NCBI GenBank assembly: GCA_963528625.1
Contig: CAURVQ010000039.1
Coordinates: 1 to 10,916 of the forward strand
DNA: 10,916 bases
Origin: CALHVR01 sp963528625
GTDB taxonomy: Bacteria; Fusobacteriota; Fusobacteriia; Fusobacteriales; Leptotrichiaceae
Direction: 5' to 3'
The stretch's first letter is position 1. Each line of letters opens with the position of its first letter. The translations under genes were made by a program, and so were the position numbers. The notes beneath the pieces were generated by a model. The model was not told the DNA's origin. It saw nothing but the letters and a program-made list of their open reading frames with translations, and made no database searches. This document shows, in pieces, positions 1 through 6,631 of the stretch.

Positions 1-65
1 TCTAAAGATGTGTGGTATTTACCATCTTTTAATATTCTAAAAATTCTAACAACTACATTCTCCAT
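1..65 (-). CDS. 5' end of a gene running off the left edge; probable winged-helix N-terminus (BirA-like or regulator)
   Basis: Only the first 21 complete codons are in the window, giving MENVVVRIFRILKDGKYHTSL. The ATG at 65 is preceded by AAGGAG with a 6-base spacer, an excellent ribosome binding site, so the start is well supported although the gene is cut by the window edge. The pattern of a hydrophobic helix, then LKDGKYHTSL, resembles the first helix and turn of the winged-helix domain at the N-terminus of BirA biotin-protein ligases (where the pattern is roughly LLadGeFHSGeqL) and of related HTH_11 regulators. That resemblance is from memory and rests on about 20 residues, so the product is only a suggestion. 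The gene is separated from ftsZ by a strong terminator and has a possible promoter of its own, so it is probably a separate transcription unit. Confidence 0.65.
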   Translation of the reverse strand, partial: MENVVVRIFRILKDGKYHTSL

Positions 66-71
66 TGTATA

Positions 72-75
72 CTCC
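72..75 (-). promoter_or_regulatory. Shine-Dalgarno of the left-edge partial gene
   Basis: GGAG (within AAGGAG on the minus strand) lies 6 bases before the ATG at 65. It is the main reason for calling this cut-off reading frame a real gene. Confidence 0.7.
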
Positions 76-82
76 TTAATAT

Positions 83-110
83 AAAATACCTTGAAAAAAA
101 CTTTTTTCAA
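83..110 (-). promoter_or_regulatory. Possible promoter with overlapping 20 bp palindrome upstream of the left-edge gene
   Basis: On the minus strand TTGAAA (105-110) is followed after 16 bases by TATTTT (83-88), an acceptable -35/-10 pair about 20 bases before the start codon region. The -35 lies inside a perfect palindrome at 91-110: 9-base arms TTGAAAAAA and TTTTTTCAA around a 2-base centre. Such a site could be an operator for the product of the downstream gene. In DNA this A/T-rich both matches could be chance. Confidence 0.35.
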
Positions 111-165
111 CAACTACTTTTTCCACATATATACGGAAAGATTCTTCCTTTAAAAATTTTTATTC

Positions 166-203
166 AAAAAAAATGTTATAGTAATTAAACTACAACATTT
201 TTT
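166..203 (-). terminator. Intrinsic terminator after ftsZ
   Basis: On the minus strand a 15-base-pair stem (arms 189-203 and 168-182, one G-U wobble at 193/178) with a 6-base loop is followed by a run of U (complement of 166-173). The arms contain ATGTT..TAGT and ACTA..AACAT. It lies 44 bases past the ftsZ stop codon and no gene separates them, so it marks the end of the cell-wall and division operon. Confidence 0.85.
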
Positions 204-246
204 ATACTTTATTTTAAATTTTCTAATATTTGATTTATTATTTTAA

Positions 247-1311
247 TTAATCATTTGGAAAAAATGATGGAACAATAAAGCCACCTGTATGTCCGTTATT
301 TTTTGAATTAGAAATCAATTTACCATCTTCATTATTTGAATTATTATTTGTACTATCTTCATAATCTCTTTCTTCAAAATCTGTTGCTATTAATGAAACT
401 TTTATTGTATCTTGTATTTCCGGATCAATAATAATTCCCCAAATTAAACTTGCATTAATATTTTCTGCTTTCTTAGATACAATTTCAGAAACTTCTCTTA
501 TTTCATGCAATCCTACATTTTTCCCAGCAGTTATATTTAATAATATTTTTCTTGCACCTTCTATTGATTTTTCTAATAAAGGACTGTTCAACGCTAATTC
601 TGTCGCCGTTTTAGCTCTATTATCTCCACTTGCTTCTCCAAATCCTAACATTGCAATTCCTGAATCTTGCATAACCGCTTTTACATCAGCAAAATCTAAG
701 TTTACAAATCCTTGTTTTGTAATTAAATCTGAAATACCTTTTATTCCAACTCTTAAAACTCCATTCGCTTCTTTAAATGCATTCATTAATGTTATACTAA
801 TATTAGGTAAATCAAATAATCTGTCGTTTGGTATTGTTATCAAAGTATCTACATGTTTTTTTAAATTTTCAATACCTATCTCTGCATTATTTTTTTTCAA
901 AGGCCCTTCAAAATCAAACGGTTTTGTAACAACAGCAACTGTTAAAATCCCCATTTCTCTAGCTATTTCAGCTACTACCGGTGCAGCTCCAGTACCAGTT
1001 CCTCCACCCATTCCAGCTGTTATAAATAACATATCTGTTCCTTGTAAAACCTCTTTTATTCTTTCTTCAGATTCTTTAGCCGCAATTTTTCCTTTTTCCG
1101 GATCTGCCCCTGCTCCTGTTCCTTTTCCTAACATTACTCTTGTTTCTGTATATGATCTATCCAAATCTTGTTTGTCGGTATTTATCGCAATAAATTCAAC
1201 ATCAGTTATATCTCCTTCTGACATCATATCGTTGATAGCATTTCCACCAGCTCCACCAACACCTACTACTTTTAACTTTGCCATATTACTTCCATTGTTA
1301 TTATAATCCAT
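247..1311 (-). CDS. ftsZ: Cell division protein FtsZ
   Basis: FtsZ is the tubulin-like GTPase that polymerises into the cytoplasmic Z-ring and recruits the divisome. The 354-residue protein has the nucleotide-binding GVGGAGGNA (17-25), the tubulin signature GGGTGTG (102-108), IPNDRLF (160-166) and the catalytic T7 loop NLDFAD (204-209, Asp206 and Asp209). The globular core ends near 312 in IATDF, where IATGF is usual. A short Asn-rich linker (about 313-343) leads to the tail GGFIVPSFFPND. This keeps the I-x-P-x-F core of the conserved C-terminal peptide but lacks the following Arg/Lys residues that normally help bind FtsA, ZipA, SepF or EzrA. The start at 1311 has GGAGGAG upstream; an internal Met10 (MAKLKVVG) has a weaker site. 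It begins 16 bases after ftsQ; ftsA, usually found between them, is absent. Confidence 0.97.
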   Translation of the reverse strand: MDYNNNGSNMAKLKVVGVGGAGGNAINDMMSEGDITDVEFIAINTDKQDLDRSYTETRVMLGKGTGAGADPEKGKIAAKESEERIKEVLQGTDMLFITAGMGGGTGTGAAPVVAEIAREMGILTVAVVTKPFDFEGPLKKNNAEIGIENLKKHVDTLITIPNDRLFDLPNISITLMNAFKEANGVLRVGIKGISDLITKQGFVNLDFADVKAVMQDSGIAMLGFGEASGDNRAKTATELALNSPLLEKSIEGARKILLNITAGKNVGLHEIREVSEIVSKKAENINASLIWGIIIDPEIQDTIKVSLIATDFEERDYEDSTNNNSNNEDGKLISNSKNNGHTGGFIVPSFFPND

Positions 1312-1327
1312 TTTTCTCCTCCAACTT

Positions 1328-1993
1328 CTATCTTACCGTTATATCTTTAAATCTTATATCTATATTATTTATTGTTTGTCTATTTTTAATTTTTTCATAC
1401 AATTTCATTACTTCATTATATCTTTCAGTATCGACAGATGTGTCTGTCACTACTACAATTCCATTTAATAATATCAATCTATATTCATTATCTACTTGTT
1501 TTATTTCTGATATTACATCATACAACTCTTTACTTTCAATTTTTGACAAAATTATTTTCAAGTCTTTTTGAGTATTATCATCATTATATGTCACTATGGG
1601 TATATTTTCTCCAAGAGTTTCAGACATTAACCCAAACAAATTCAATTCTTTATCTGCCAAAAATATTTGATTCCCTTTTTTTACATAAACATAAGGCTTT
1701 CGTTCTTCTATATTAACAAATATTTTACTTGGATAACTCTTTTTTATTTCAACTTTTTCTATTCTTATATCATTTTTTAACATCTTTTCTATTTCAGAAA
1801 AATTAATAAAAGCAATATTTTGTTCTTTTAAATTATTAATTTTATCTATTATATCTAATTTTAAAGAAACATTATTACCAGTTATTTCAATTTTTTTTAT
1901 CTTAAAATAATCTGTCCTTATAAATTTTTCTAATGCCCATAATGTTCCTGTTATCATTAATAGGACTAATATAGTTCCCATAAGTTTTTGCAT
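1328..1993 (-). CDS. ftsQ: Cell division protein FtsQ/DivIB
   Basis: FtsQ (DivIB in Gram-positives) is a bitopic membrane protein that links early and late divisome proteins through FtsL and FtsB. With the start chosen here it has 221 residues: one membrane segment (about 4-22), a POTRA domain (about 30-97, from YFKIKKIEITGN to VNIEERKPYVYV) and a C-terminal beta domain ending in NIDIRFKDITVR, which matches the family's typical end (vDlRf..rvvvR). The frame is open 15 codons further to a TTG at 2038, which would add a basic cytoplasmic tail (NKIKKKCIIKWRKF) but has no ribosome binding site. The ATG at 1993 has GGAG 7 bases upstream, so I chose it. The longer form remains possible because FtsQ proteins usually carry a basic N-terminal tail. 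ftsZ follows after 16 bases. Confidence 0.88.
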   Translation of the reverse strand: MQKLMGTILVLLMITGTLWALEKFIRTDYFKIKKIEITGNNVSLKLDIIDKINNLKEQNIAFINFSEIEKMLKNDIRIEKVEIKKSYPSKIFVNIEERKPYVYVKKGNQIFLADKELNLFGLMSETLGENIPIVTYNDDNTQKDLKIILSKIESKELYDVISEIKQVDNEYRLILLNGIVVVTDTSVDTERYNEVMKLYEKIKNRQTINNIDIRFKDITVR

Positions 1994-2000
1994 AAACTTT

Positions 2001-2004
2001 CTCC
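2001..2004 (-). promoter_or_regulatory. Shine-Dalgarno deciding the ftsQ start
   Basis: GGAG with a 7-base spacer to the ATG at 1993. The upstream in-frame TTG at 2038 has no comparable site. Confidence 0.65.
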
Positions 2005-2009
2005 ACTTT

Positions 2010-2038
2010 ATTATACACTTTTTTTTTATTTTATTCAA
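2010..2038 (-). promoter_or_regulatory. Candidate promoter for ftsQ-ftsZ
   Basis: TTGAAT (2033-2038) and TATAAT (2010-2015) are separated by exactly 17 bases on the minus strand, in the 82-base gap between murB and ftsQ. Transcription would start near 2003-2004, at the Shine-Dalgarno itself, leaving a leader of only about 10 bases. The spacing and -10 are ideal, but the surroundings are almost all A and T, so a chance match is possible. Confidence 0.4.
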
Positions 2039-2075
2039 TATTAGATTTAGTTTTTTTCAAAGATTTTTATAATTT

Positions 2076-2936
2076 TTATTTTTTGCCTCTTAAAATTATA
2101 ATTTCTGTATCTAATTGAACATCAAATTTTTCTTTTACAACTTTTTTTATATGCTCTATTAAAGCTAAAACATCTTCAAATTTTGCATTTCCCATATTTG
2201 TTAAAAAATTAGGGTGTTTTGGTGAAACCATTATATCTCCAATTCTATACCCTTTAAGATCTGCATCTGAAATTAATTGTGCAGCAAATGTTCCCTCTGG
2301 ATTTTTAAATGTACTTCCTAAATTAGGTAAATCTAAAGGATGTTTTACTTTTCTTTGTGCATATTTATCCATTGCACATTCTTTATCAAATCCTTTTCCA
2401 AACTTGAACAATGTTGAAATTACAATCCATTTATTTTGCTTAATTTCAGTTGTTCTGTATTTAAAAATTAAATCTGATTTTTTATAAGTAACTATTTCTC
2501 CGTCTGTTTTACACACTTCTACTTCTTCTATACAATCAAAAATCTCAGTTCCATAAGCTCCACCATTCATATTGACAAGTCCTCCAACTGAACCCGGAAT
2601 TCCCGCTATATTTTCCAATCCTGAATAGTCTTTTTCTTCCATATATTTAATTAAATCATCTAAATCTAATCCTGATTCCACTCTAACCAAATCATATTCA
2701 TCCGTTTTTTCTACAACTGTTATATTTTTTAATTCTTTTAATGAAACAAAACTCATGTCTAAATATTCATCATCTATCAAAGTATTTGTCCCATTTCCTA
2801 TTAAAAATATATTTTCTCTTGTATCTATTATTTCTTTCAATTCCTCTTTTTTTTCAATAAAAATTAATTCTTTTGTAATCCCTCCTATTTTCATATTAGA
2901 ATAATTTTTCATCTCTATATTTTCAAATATTTTCAT
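2076..2936 (-). CDS. murB: UDP-N-acetylenolpyruvoylglucosamine reductase MurB
   Basis: MurB is the FAD-dependent, NADPH-using cytoplasmic enzyme that reduces UDP-GlcNAc-enolpyruvate to UDP-MurNAc, the acceptor for MurC. The 286-residue protein has the FAD-binding GNGTN (47-51), GIPGSVGG (112-119), YRTT (160-163, Arg161 in the active site), LGSTFKNP (206-213, with Ser208 as the proton donor) and a C-terminal LDTEI (275-279) carrying the active-site Glu278. The length and the GSTFKNP and PKHPNFLTN motifs fit the shorter type II class found in Gram-positive-like bacteria, not the longer E. coli type. The ATG at 2936 is preceded by AGGAG. It lies 18 bases after murC, as in many clusters where the two adjacent steps are paired. 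No ddl follows it. Confidence 0.96.
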   Translation of the reverse strand: MKIFENIEMKNYSNMKIGGITKELIFIEKKEELKEIIDTRENIFLIGNGTNTLIDDEYLDMSFVSLKELKNITVVEKTDEYDLVRVESGLDLDDLIKYMEEKDYSGLENIAGIPGSVGGLVNMNGGAYGTEIFDCIEEVEVCKTDGEIVTYKKSDLIFKYRTTEIKQNKWIVISTLFKFGKGFDKECAMDKYAQRKVKHPLDLPNLGSTFKNPEGTFAAQLISDADLKGYRIGDIMVSPKHPNFLTNMGNAKFEDVLALIEHIKKVVKEKFDVQLDTEIIILRGKK

Positions 2937-2954
2937 TTTTTCTCCTATTTTTAT

Positions 2955-4319
2955 CTATTTCAATTTTTCTTTTATTTCATGTGCAAGTTTTGATACACTT
3001 CCTGCACCCATAAATATATAAGTTTTCCCTGTTTTATCATTGTTTCTTACAATTTTTTCTATTTCATAATTATTGCACACTTGTACAGTTTTTCCAGATT
3101 TTGAAATTTCTTCAGCTAATTTTTCCGAAGATACATCATAAGTATTCTCTTCTCCAGCTCCATAAATTGGCATTAAAATTAACTCATCTACATTACTTAA
3201 TGCTTCTGAAAAATCATCAAAGAAGAATTTTGTTCTACTAAATCTATGTGGTTGAAAAATTACAACAACCTCTCCTTTTTCTGTTTCTTTTGCTGCTTCA
3301 ATTGTAACTTTAATTTCTGTTGGATGATGTGCATAATCATCTATTATTCTAATTTCTTTATCGTAGATTACTTGATATCTTCTATTTGCACCTTTAAAGT
3401 TTTTTAGTTTTTCTTTAACTATTTCCAAGTTACATCCTGCCTCATCTGCCAAATAAATCACCGGCAATGAATTTGAAACATTATGCAATCCAGGAATTGA
3501 TAATGTGAATGTCCCTAAATTTTTACCATTTTTTATAACATCATAAGTTGTGCATCCTTCTTTCACAGTTATATTTGTTGCAAAAATATGTACATTTTCT
3601 TTCTCAATACTATACCAAACCACTTTTTTATTTTTTATATTTAATGTGCTTATTTCTGCACAATCTTTACATAATATAGCCAATTTTTCTGTACTATCAA
3701 TAAATTGTTCAAATGATTTTTTTATATTTTCATAACTTCCGTGATGTTCCAAATGATCTGGTTCTACATTTGTAACTACTGAATATTTAGGCTTTATATA
3801 TAAAAATGAATTATCACTTTCATCAGCTTCTGCAATAAAATAATCAGAATTTCCAACTTTACTATTACTTTGAATTTCAGGAATTATTCCTCCTACAACT
3901 ATAAAAGGATCTTTTTCTAAAAATGCAACACTCATCATTGAACTTGTCGTAGTTTTCCCATGAGTTCCCGCCACTGCAATTCCTTCATAATCATTCATTA
4001 TTTCTGCTAAAAGCTGTCCTCTTCTAATCATCTTTATATTATTTTCTAAAACATATCTATACTCTGGATTAGATTTTTTTATTGCTGTAGAATAAACAAA
4101 CAAATCAATCCCTTTATCTTTAACATTTTCTTCTACTTGACCTATATAAACTTTTATTCCCATAGCTTCCATATCTGCCGTGATAGGTTTTCTTTCTATA
4201 TCGGATCCTGCTACATTATATCCTTCTTTAACTAATATTTTAGCAAGCCCACTCATTCCAATTCCATTTATTCCGCTAAAATAAACATTCTTTACATTTT
4301 CTAGCATATTCGCTTCCAT
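2955..4319 (-). CDS. murC: UDP-N-acetylmuramate--L-alanine ligase MurC
   Basis: MurC is the cytoplasmic ATP-dependent ligase that adds L-Ala to UDP-MurNAc, the first residue of the stem peptide. In the 454-residue form chosen here I see the UDP-binding GINGIGMSG (16-24, Asn where Gly is usual), the P-loop GTHGKTTT (118-125), EADESD (164-169), NVEPDHLEHH (184-193), GLHNVSN (277-283), DDYAHHPTEI (327-336) and QPHRFSRT (356-363), all diagnostic of MurC among the Mur ligases. The open frame extends to a TTG at 4349 without a ribosome binding site. The ATG at 4319 has GAGG 8 bases upstream; another Met at residue 5 is less well served. A 108-base gap with a terminator-like hairpin separates it from murG, so it may begin a sub-operon with murB, ftsQ and ftsZ. 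Confidence 0.95.
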   Translation of the reverse strand: MEANMLENVKNVYFSGINGIGMSGLAKILVKEGYNVAGSDIERKPITADMEAMGIKVYIGQVEENVKDKGIDLFVYSTAIKKSNPEYRYVLENNIKMIRRGQLLAEIMNDYEGIAVAGTHGKTTTSSMMSVAFLEKDPFIVVGGIIPEIQSNSKVGNSDYFIAEADESDNSFLYIKPKYSVVTNVEPDHLEHHGSYENIKKSFEQFIDSTEKLAILCKDCAEISTLNIKNKKVVWYSIEKENVHIFATNITVKEGCTTYDVIKNGKNLGTFTLSIPGLHNVSNSLPVIYLADEAGCNLEIVKEKLKNFKGANRRYQVIYDKEIRIIDDYAHHPTEIKVTIEAAKETEKGEVVVIFQPHRFSRTKFFFDDFSEALSNVDELILMPIYGAGEENTYDVSSEKLAEEISKSGKTVQVCNNYEIEKIVRNNDKTGKTYIFMGAGSVSKLAHEIKEKLK

Positions 4320-4327
4320 CGTTATAA

Positions 4328-4331
4328 CCTC
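4328..4331 (-). promoter_or_regulatory. Shine-Dalgarno deciding the murC start
   Basis: GAGG with an 8-base spacer to the ATG at 4319. The in-frame TTG at 4349 has no such site. Confidence 0.6.
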
Positions 4332-4386
4332 ATTTTCTATCTTTTTCAAAATTTATATACTCGTCATTTTATTTTACCACATTTAG

Positions 4387-4420
4387 AAAAAAAAATTCAA
4401 ATTATTTTTTGAATTTTTTT
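4387..4420 (-). terminator. Weak terminator or attenuator between murG and murC
   Basis: A perfect 13-base-pair stem (arms 4408-4420 and 4389-4401, central motif TTCAAA/TTTGAA) with a 6-base loop runs into a tract of nine U on the minus strand (complement of 4387-4395). Only one of the pairs is G-C, so the stem is weak and probably lets some transcription through to murC. It begins 7 bases past the murG stop codon. The arrangement of hairpin plus U-tract is correct for the minus strand. Confidence 0.5.
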
Positions 4421-4427
4421 AACTTTT

Positions 4428-5483
4428 TTATATTTGCATTTCTTTAATAATAATATCGCTTGCATTACCTTTATTTAAACCTCTTATATTATTTTTCATA
4501 AATTCTAACATATCTTTTTGATTTAATAAAGTTAATGCTTCATTTATTGCTTCTTCAACTTCTTCATTTGAATATATTTTAGCTGCATTTACATATTCTA
4601 AAACATCTGCATTTTCTTTTTGCCCTACATAATCATATGGAATTAAAATTGCTGGTTTTTCTAATTGTATTAACTCAGAAATTGTTGATGCTCCAGCACG
4701 ACAAATTACAATATCTGATGCAGACATTATATCTGCTGCATTGTCAAAATAAGGCTCTATCACATTATTTCCTTTTTTTCTTATTTTTGATATCGTATCT
4801 GTATAATTATTTTTACCTGTTGCCCAAAAAACTTTAATTTTTTCATCTTTTATTATTTCATTCCATTTTTTAATTAATACCTCATTTATATTTTTTGCTC
4901 CTAAACTTCCCCCTATTATCATTATCACTTTTTCATCTTCTTTTATTCCTAATAAATCTCTTTCATTTCTTTTTTCTTTCATAAAAAATTCTTTTCTTAA
5001 CGGATTCCCAGTTACAACAAATTTATTTTTATATTTTTCATTTATAGAATTTAGCGTATTTTCAAATGCGATAAACACTTTTTTAGCTTTTTTATAAAAA
5101 TATTTATTTGCCATTCCCATTGTACAATTTTGTTCTTGTAAATAATAAGGAATTTTTAAAATTATTGCCGCAATTAATACTGGTAAAGTTATATAATTTC
5201 CAAATCCAATCACCTCTGTTGGTTTTTCTTCTTTCAATATTTTTACAGCTTTATTTATTGCAAATAATATTTTAACAACTGAAATCGGTGTCTTTAACGG
5301 TATTACATCTAACCCTATAAATCTAAATCCCTCAGCTGGAACTAAATCTTTTTCCATTCTATGTTCTGTTCCTATAAATAATATTTCTGTATTATTATTT
5401 TTTTCTCTTATTTTTTTAGCAATTGACAAAGCAGGATATATATGTCCACCCGTTCCACCTGTCGTAAATATTATTTTTTTCAT
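4428..5483 (-). CDS. murG: UDP-GlcNAc:undecaprenyl-PP-MurNAc-pentapeptide GlcNAc transferase MurG
   Basis: MurG is the GT28 glycosyltransferase on the cytoplasmic face of the membrane that converts lipid I to lipid II. The 351-residue protein has the N-terminal glycine-rich loop GGTGGHIYPA (9-18), a second loop GFGNY (93-97, GxGGY is usual), QEQN (116-119, usually HEQN) followed by MGMAN (122-126), GGSLGA (191-196), and the UDP-GlcNAc site CRAGASTISE (261-270) with the later P..GQKENA (282-292). The two-domain GT-B layout and length are normal. The frame is open to two further ATGs at 5495 and 5504 that would overlap ftsW, but the ATG at 5483 has GGAG 6 bases upstream and gives the usual MKKIIFTTGGTGGH beginning. 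It starts 13 bases after ftsW. Confidence 0.95.
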   Translation of the reverse strand: MKKIIFTTGGTGGHIYPALSIAKKIREKNNNTEILFIGTEHRMEKDLVPAEGFRFIGLDVIPLKTPISVVKILFAINKAVKILKEEKPTEVIGFGNYITLPVLIAAIILKIPYYLQEQNCTMGMANKYFYKKAKKVFIAFENTLNSINEKYKNKFVVTGNPLRKEFFMKEKRNERDLLGIKEDEKVIMIIGGSLGAKNINEVLIKKWNEIIKDEKIKVFWATGKNNYTDTISKIRKKGNNVIEPYFDNAADIMSASDIVICRAGASTISELIQLEKPAILIPYDYVGQKENADVLEYVNAAKIYSNEEVEEAINEALTLLNQKDMLEFMKNNIRGLNKGNASDIIIKEMQI

Positions 5484-5489
5484 ACCTAT

Positions 5490-5493
5490 CTCC
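5490..5493 (-). promoter_or_regulatory. Shine-Dalgarno deciding the murG start
   Basis: GGAG with a 6-base spacer to the ATG at 5483. The upstream ATGs at 5495 and 5504 have only weak purine stretches. Confidence 0.6.
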
Positions 5494-5496
5494 ATC

Positions 5497-6609
5497 CTAT
5501 TCATTTATCTCTTCTTCTTTATATATTGATTTTATTATATTATATACTATTCCTAACGAAGCCATAACAACCAAAGTGGTACTTCCTCCATAACTTAACA
5601 ATGGTAGTGTTATCCCTGTTGATGGAATTAATTTTAAATTTATATAAATATGACCTAATATTTGTGTAGCTAGCATTGTAAAAATTCCAATTAATATCAT
5701 TTTACCATATACATCTTTTATTTTTAATATTGCTTTAAAAATTACACCTAATAATACTAAATAAAGTAAAATTAAAAACATTGTCCCTATAAATCCATAC
5801 TCTTCAGCATATCCTGAAAAAATATAATCTGTATGTATTTCCGGTATATAAAAATATTTTTGAAGCCCTCTTCCATATGATTTTCCAAAAACTTCTCCAC
5901 TTCCTATCGCTATAAGAGCTTGATTTATTTGAAATTCATCATCTTTTGATCCTTTTCCAAAAAAAGTAATAATTCTTTGTAATCTATAAGGTTCTTTTAA
6001 TACAAATATAATAGCTGCTGTTGATAAAAAACCTAATATAGTAGCAAAATATTTCAAGCTAACACCTGCTGCAAATAAAATTATTAAAAATATTATTATT
6101 ATTTGTAATGTACTACTAAATGATTTTTCTAATATTATTAATATTATATAAAATAAAGCTAATATAGAAGCTGTACTTACCATTTTTCTTATATTTTTTT
6201 CTGTTTGCTTCTTATTTTTATAATTTGCAATCAATCCTGATAAAAATAATATTAAACTTAATTTAACAAATTCCGAAGGTTGAATACTAATTGACCCTAT
6301 CTTTATCCATCTTATCGCCCCATTTACTTTTATTCCCATTATTAAAACCAATATTAATAGTACTATTCCAGTAAAAAAATATAATGGTTCTTTCCCTCTA
6401 TATTTTTTATAATCAATTTTTGAAGTAACAAAAAATGAAATAAATCCTAATACAAACCACACTGTTTGTATAAGCAAATAATAATAACCTTTACCAGTAT
6501 TTTTTTGTCCTATTGGATAACTAATACTTGCTAGATTTGATATTCCTATCGCAACTAATATTAATATAGTTATTAAAAATATTGTCCCTAACCATTTTTC
6601 ATTTTTCAA
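5497..6609 (-). CDS. ftsW: SEDS peptidoglycan polymerase FtsW
   Basis: FtsW is the multispanning SEDS glycosyltransferase that polymerises lipid II at the septum together with a class B penicillin-binding protein. The 370-residue protein has about ten hydrophobic membrane segments, NGAIRWIKIG (96-105), SIQPSEFVKL (108-117), the catalytic loop PEIHTDYIF (256-264, with the proposed catalytic Asp261) followed by AEEYG, and PSTGITLPLLSYGGS (329-343). GLQKYFYIPE before HTD and the cluster position favour FtsW over RodA. The usual PDxGT motif in the middle of the family is replaced by EKSFSST (161-167). The start is TTG: no ATG lies in frame before residue 91, and GGAG sits 9 bases upstream. It lies between murD and murG, 22 and 13 bases away, as in canonical clusters. 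Confidence 0.94.
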   Translation of the reverse strand: MKNEKWLGTIFLITILILVAIGISNLASISYPIGQKNTGKGYYYLLIQTVWFVLGFISFFVTSKIDYKKYRGKEPLYFFTGIVLLILVLIMGIKVNGAIRWIKIGSISIQPSEFVKLSLILFLSGLIANYKNKKQTEKNIRKMVSTASILALFYIILIILEKSFSSTLQIIIIFLIILFAAGVSLKYFATILGFLSTAAIIFVLKEPYRLQRIITFFGKGSKDDEFQINQALIAIGSGEVFGKSYGRGLQKYFYIPEIHTDYIFSGYAEEYGFIGTMFLILLYLVLLGVIFKAILKIKDVYGKMILIGIFTMLATQILGHIYINLKLIPSTGITLPLLSYGGSTTLVVMASLGIVYNIIKSIYKEEEINE

Positions 6610-6616
6610 TTTAATT

Positions 6617-6623
6617 CTCTCCT
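6617..6623 (-). promoter_or_regulatory. Shine-Dalgarno supporting the TTG start of ftsW
   Basis: AGGAGAG, whose GGAG core is 9 bases before the TTG at 6609, supports this non-ATG start. Nearby ATGs are out of frame. Confidence 0.75.
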
Positions 6624-6631
6624 AATATTAT

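Noticed and set aside
1278..1716. Two plus-strand reading frames of about 90 codons
   Set aside because: They lie opposite ftsQ and the start of ftsZ, have hydrophobic low-complexity translations rich in S, Y, L and F typical of the reverse of an A-rich gene, and lack ribosome binding sites.
3550..3735. Plus-strand reading frame inside murC
   Set aside because: It is antisense to a well-conserved part of murC and has no ribosome binding site or recognisable motif.
4320..4349. TTG start for murC at 4349
   Set aside because: No ribosome binding site precedes it, while GAGG precedes the ATG at 4319; the extra ten residues match nothing in the family.
4637..4837. Plus-strand reading frame inside murG
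   Set aside because: It is antisense to the conserved UDP-GlcNAc-binding region of murG, with a low-complexity Leu/Tyr-rich translation.
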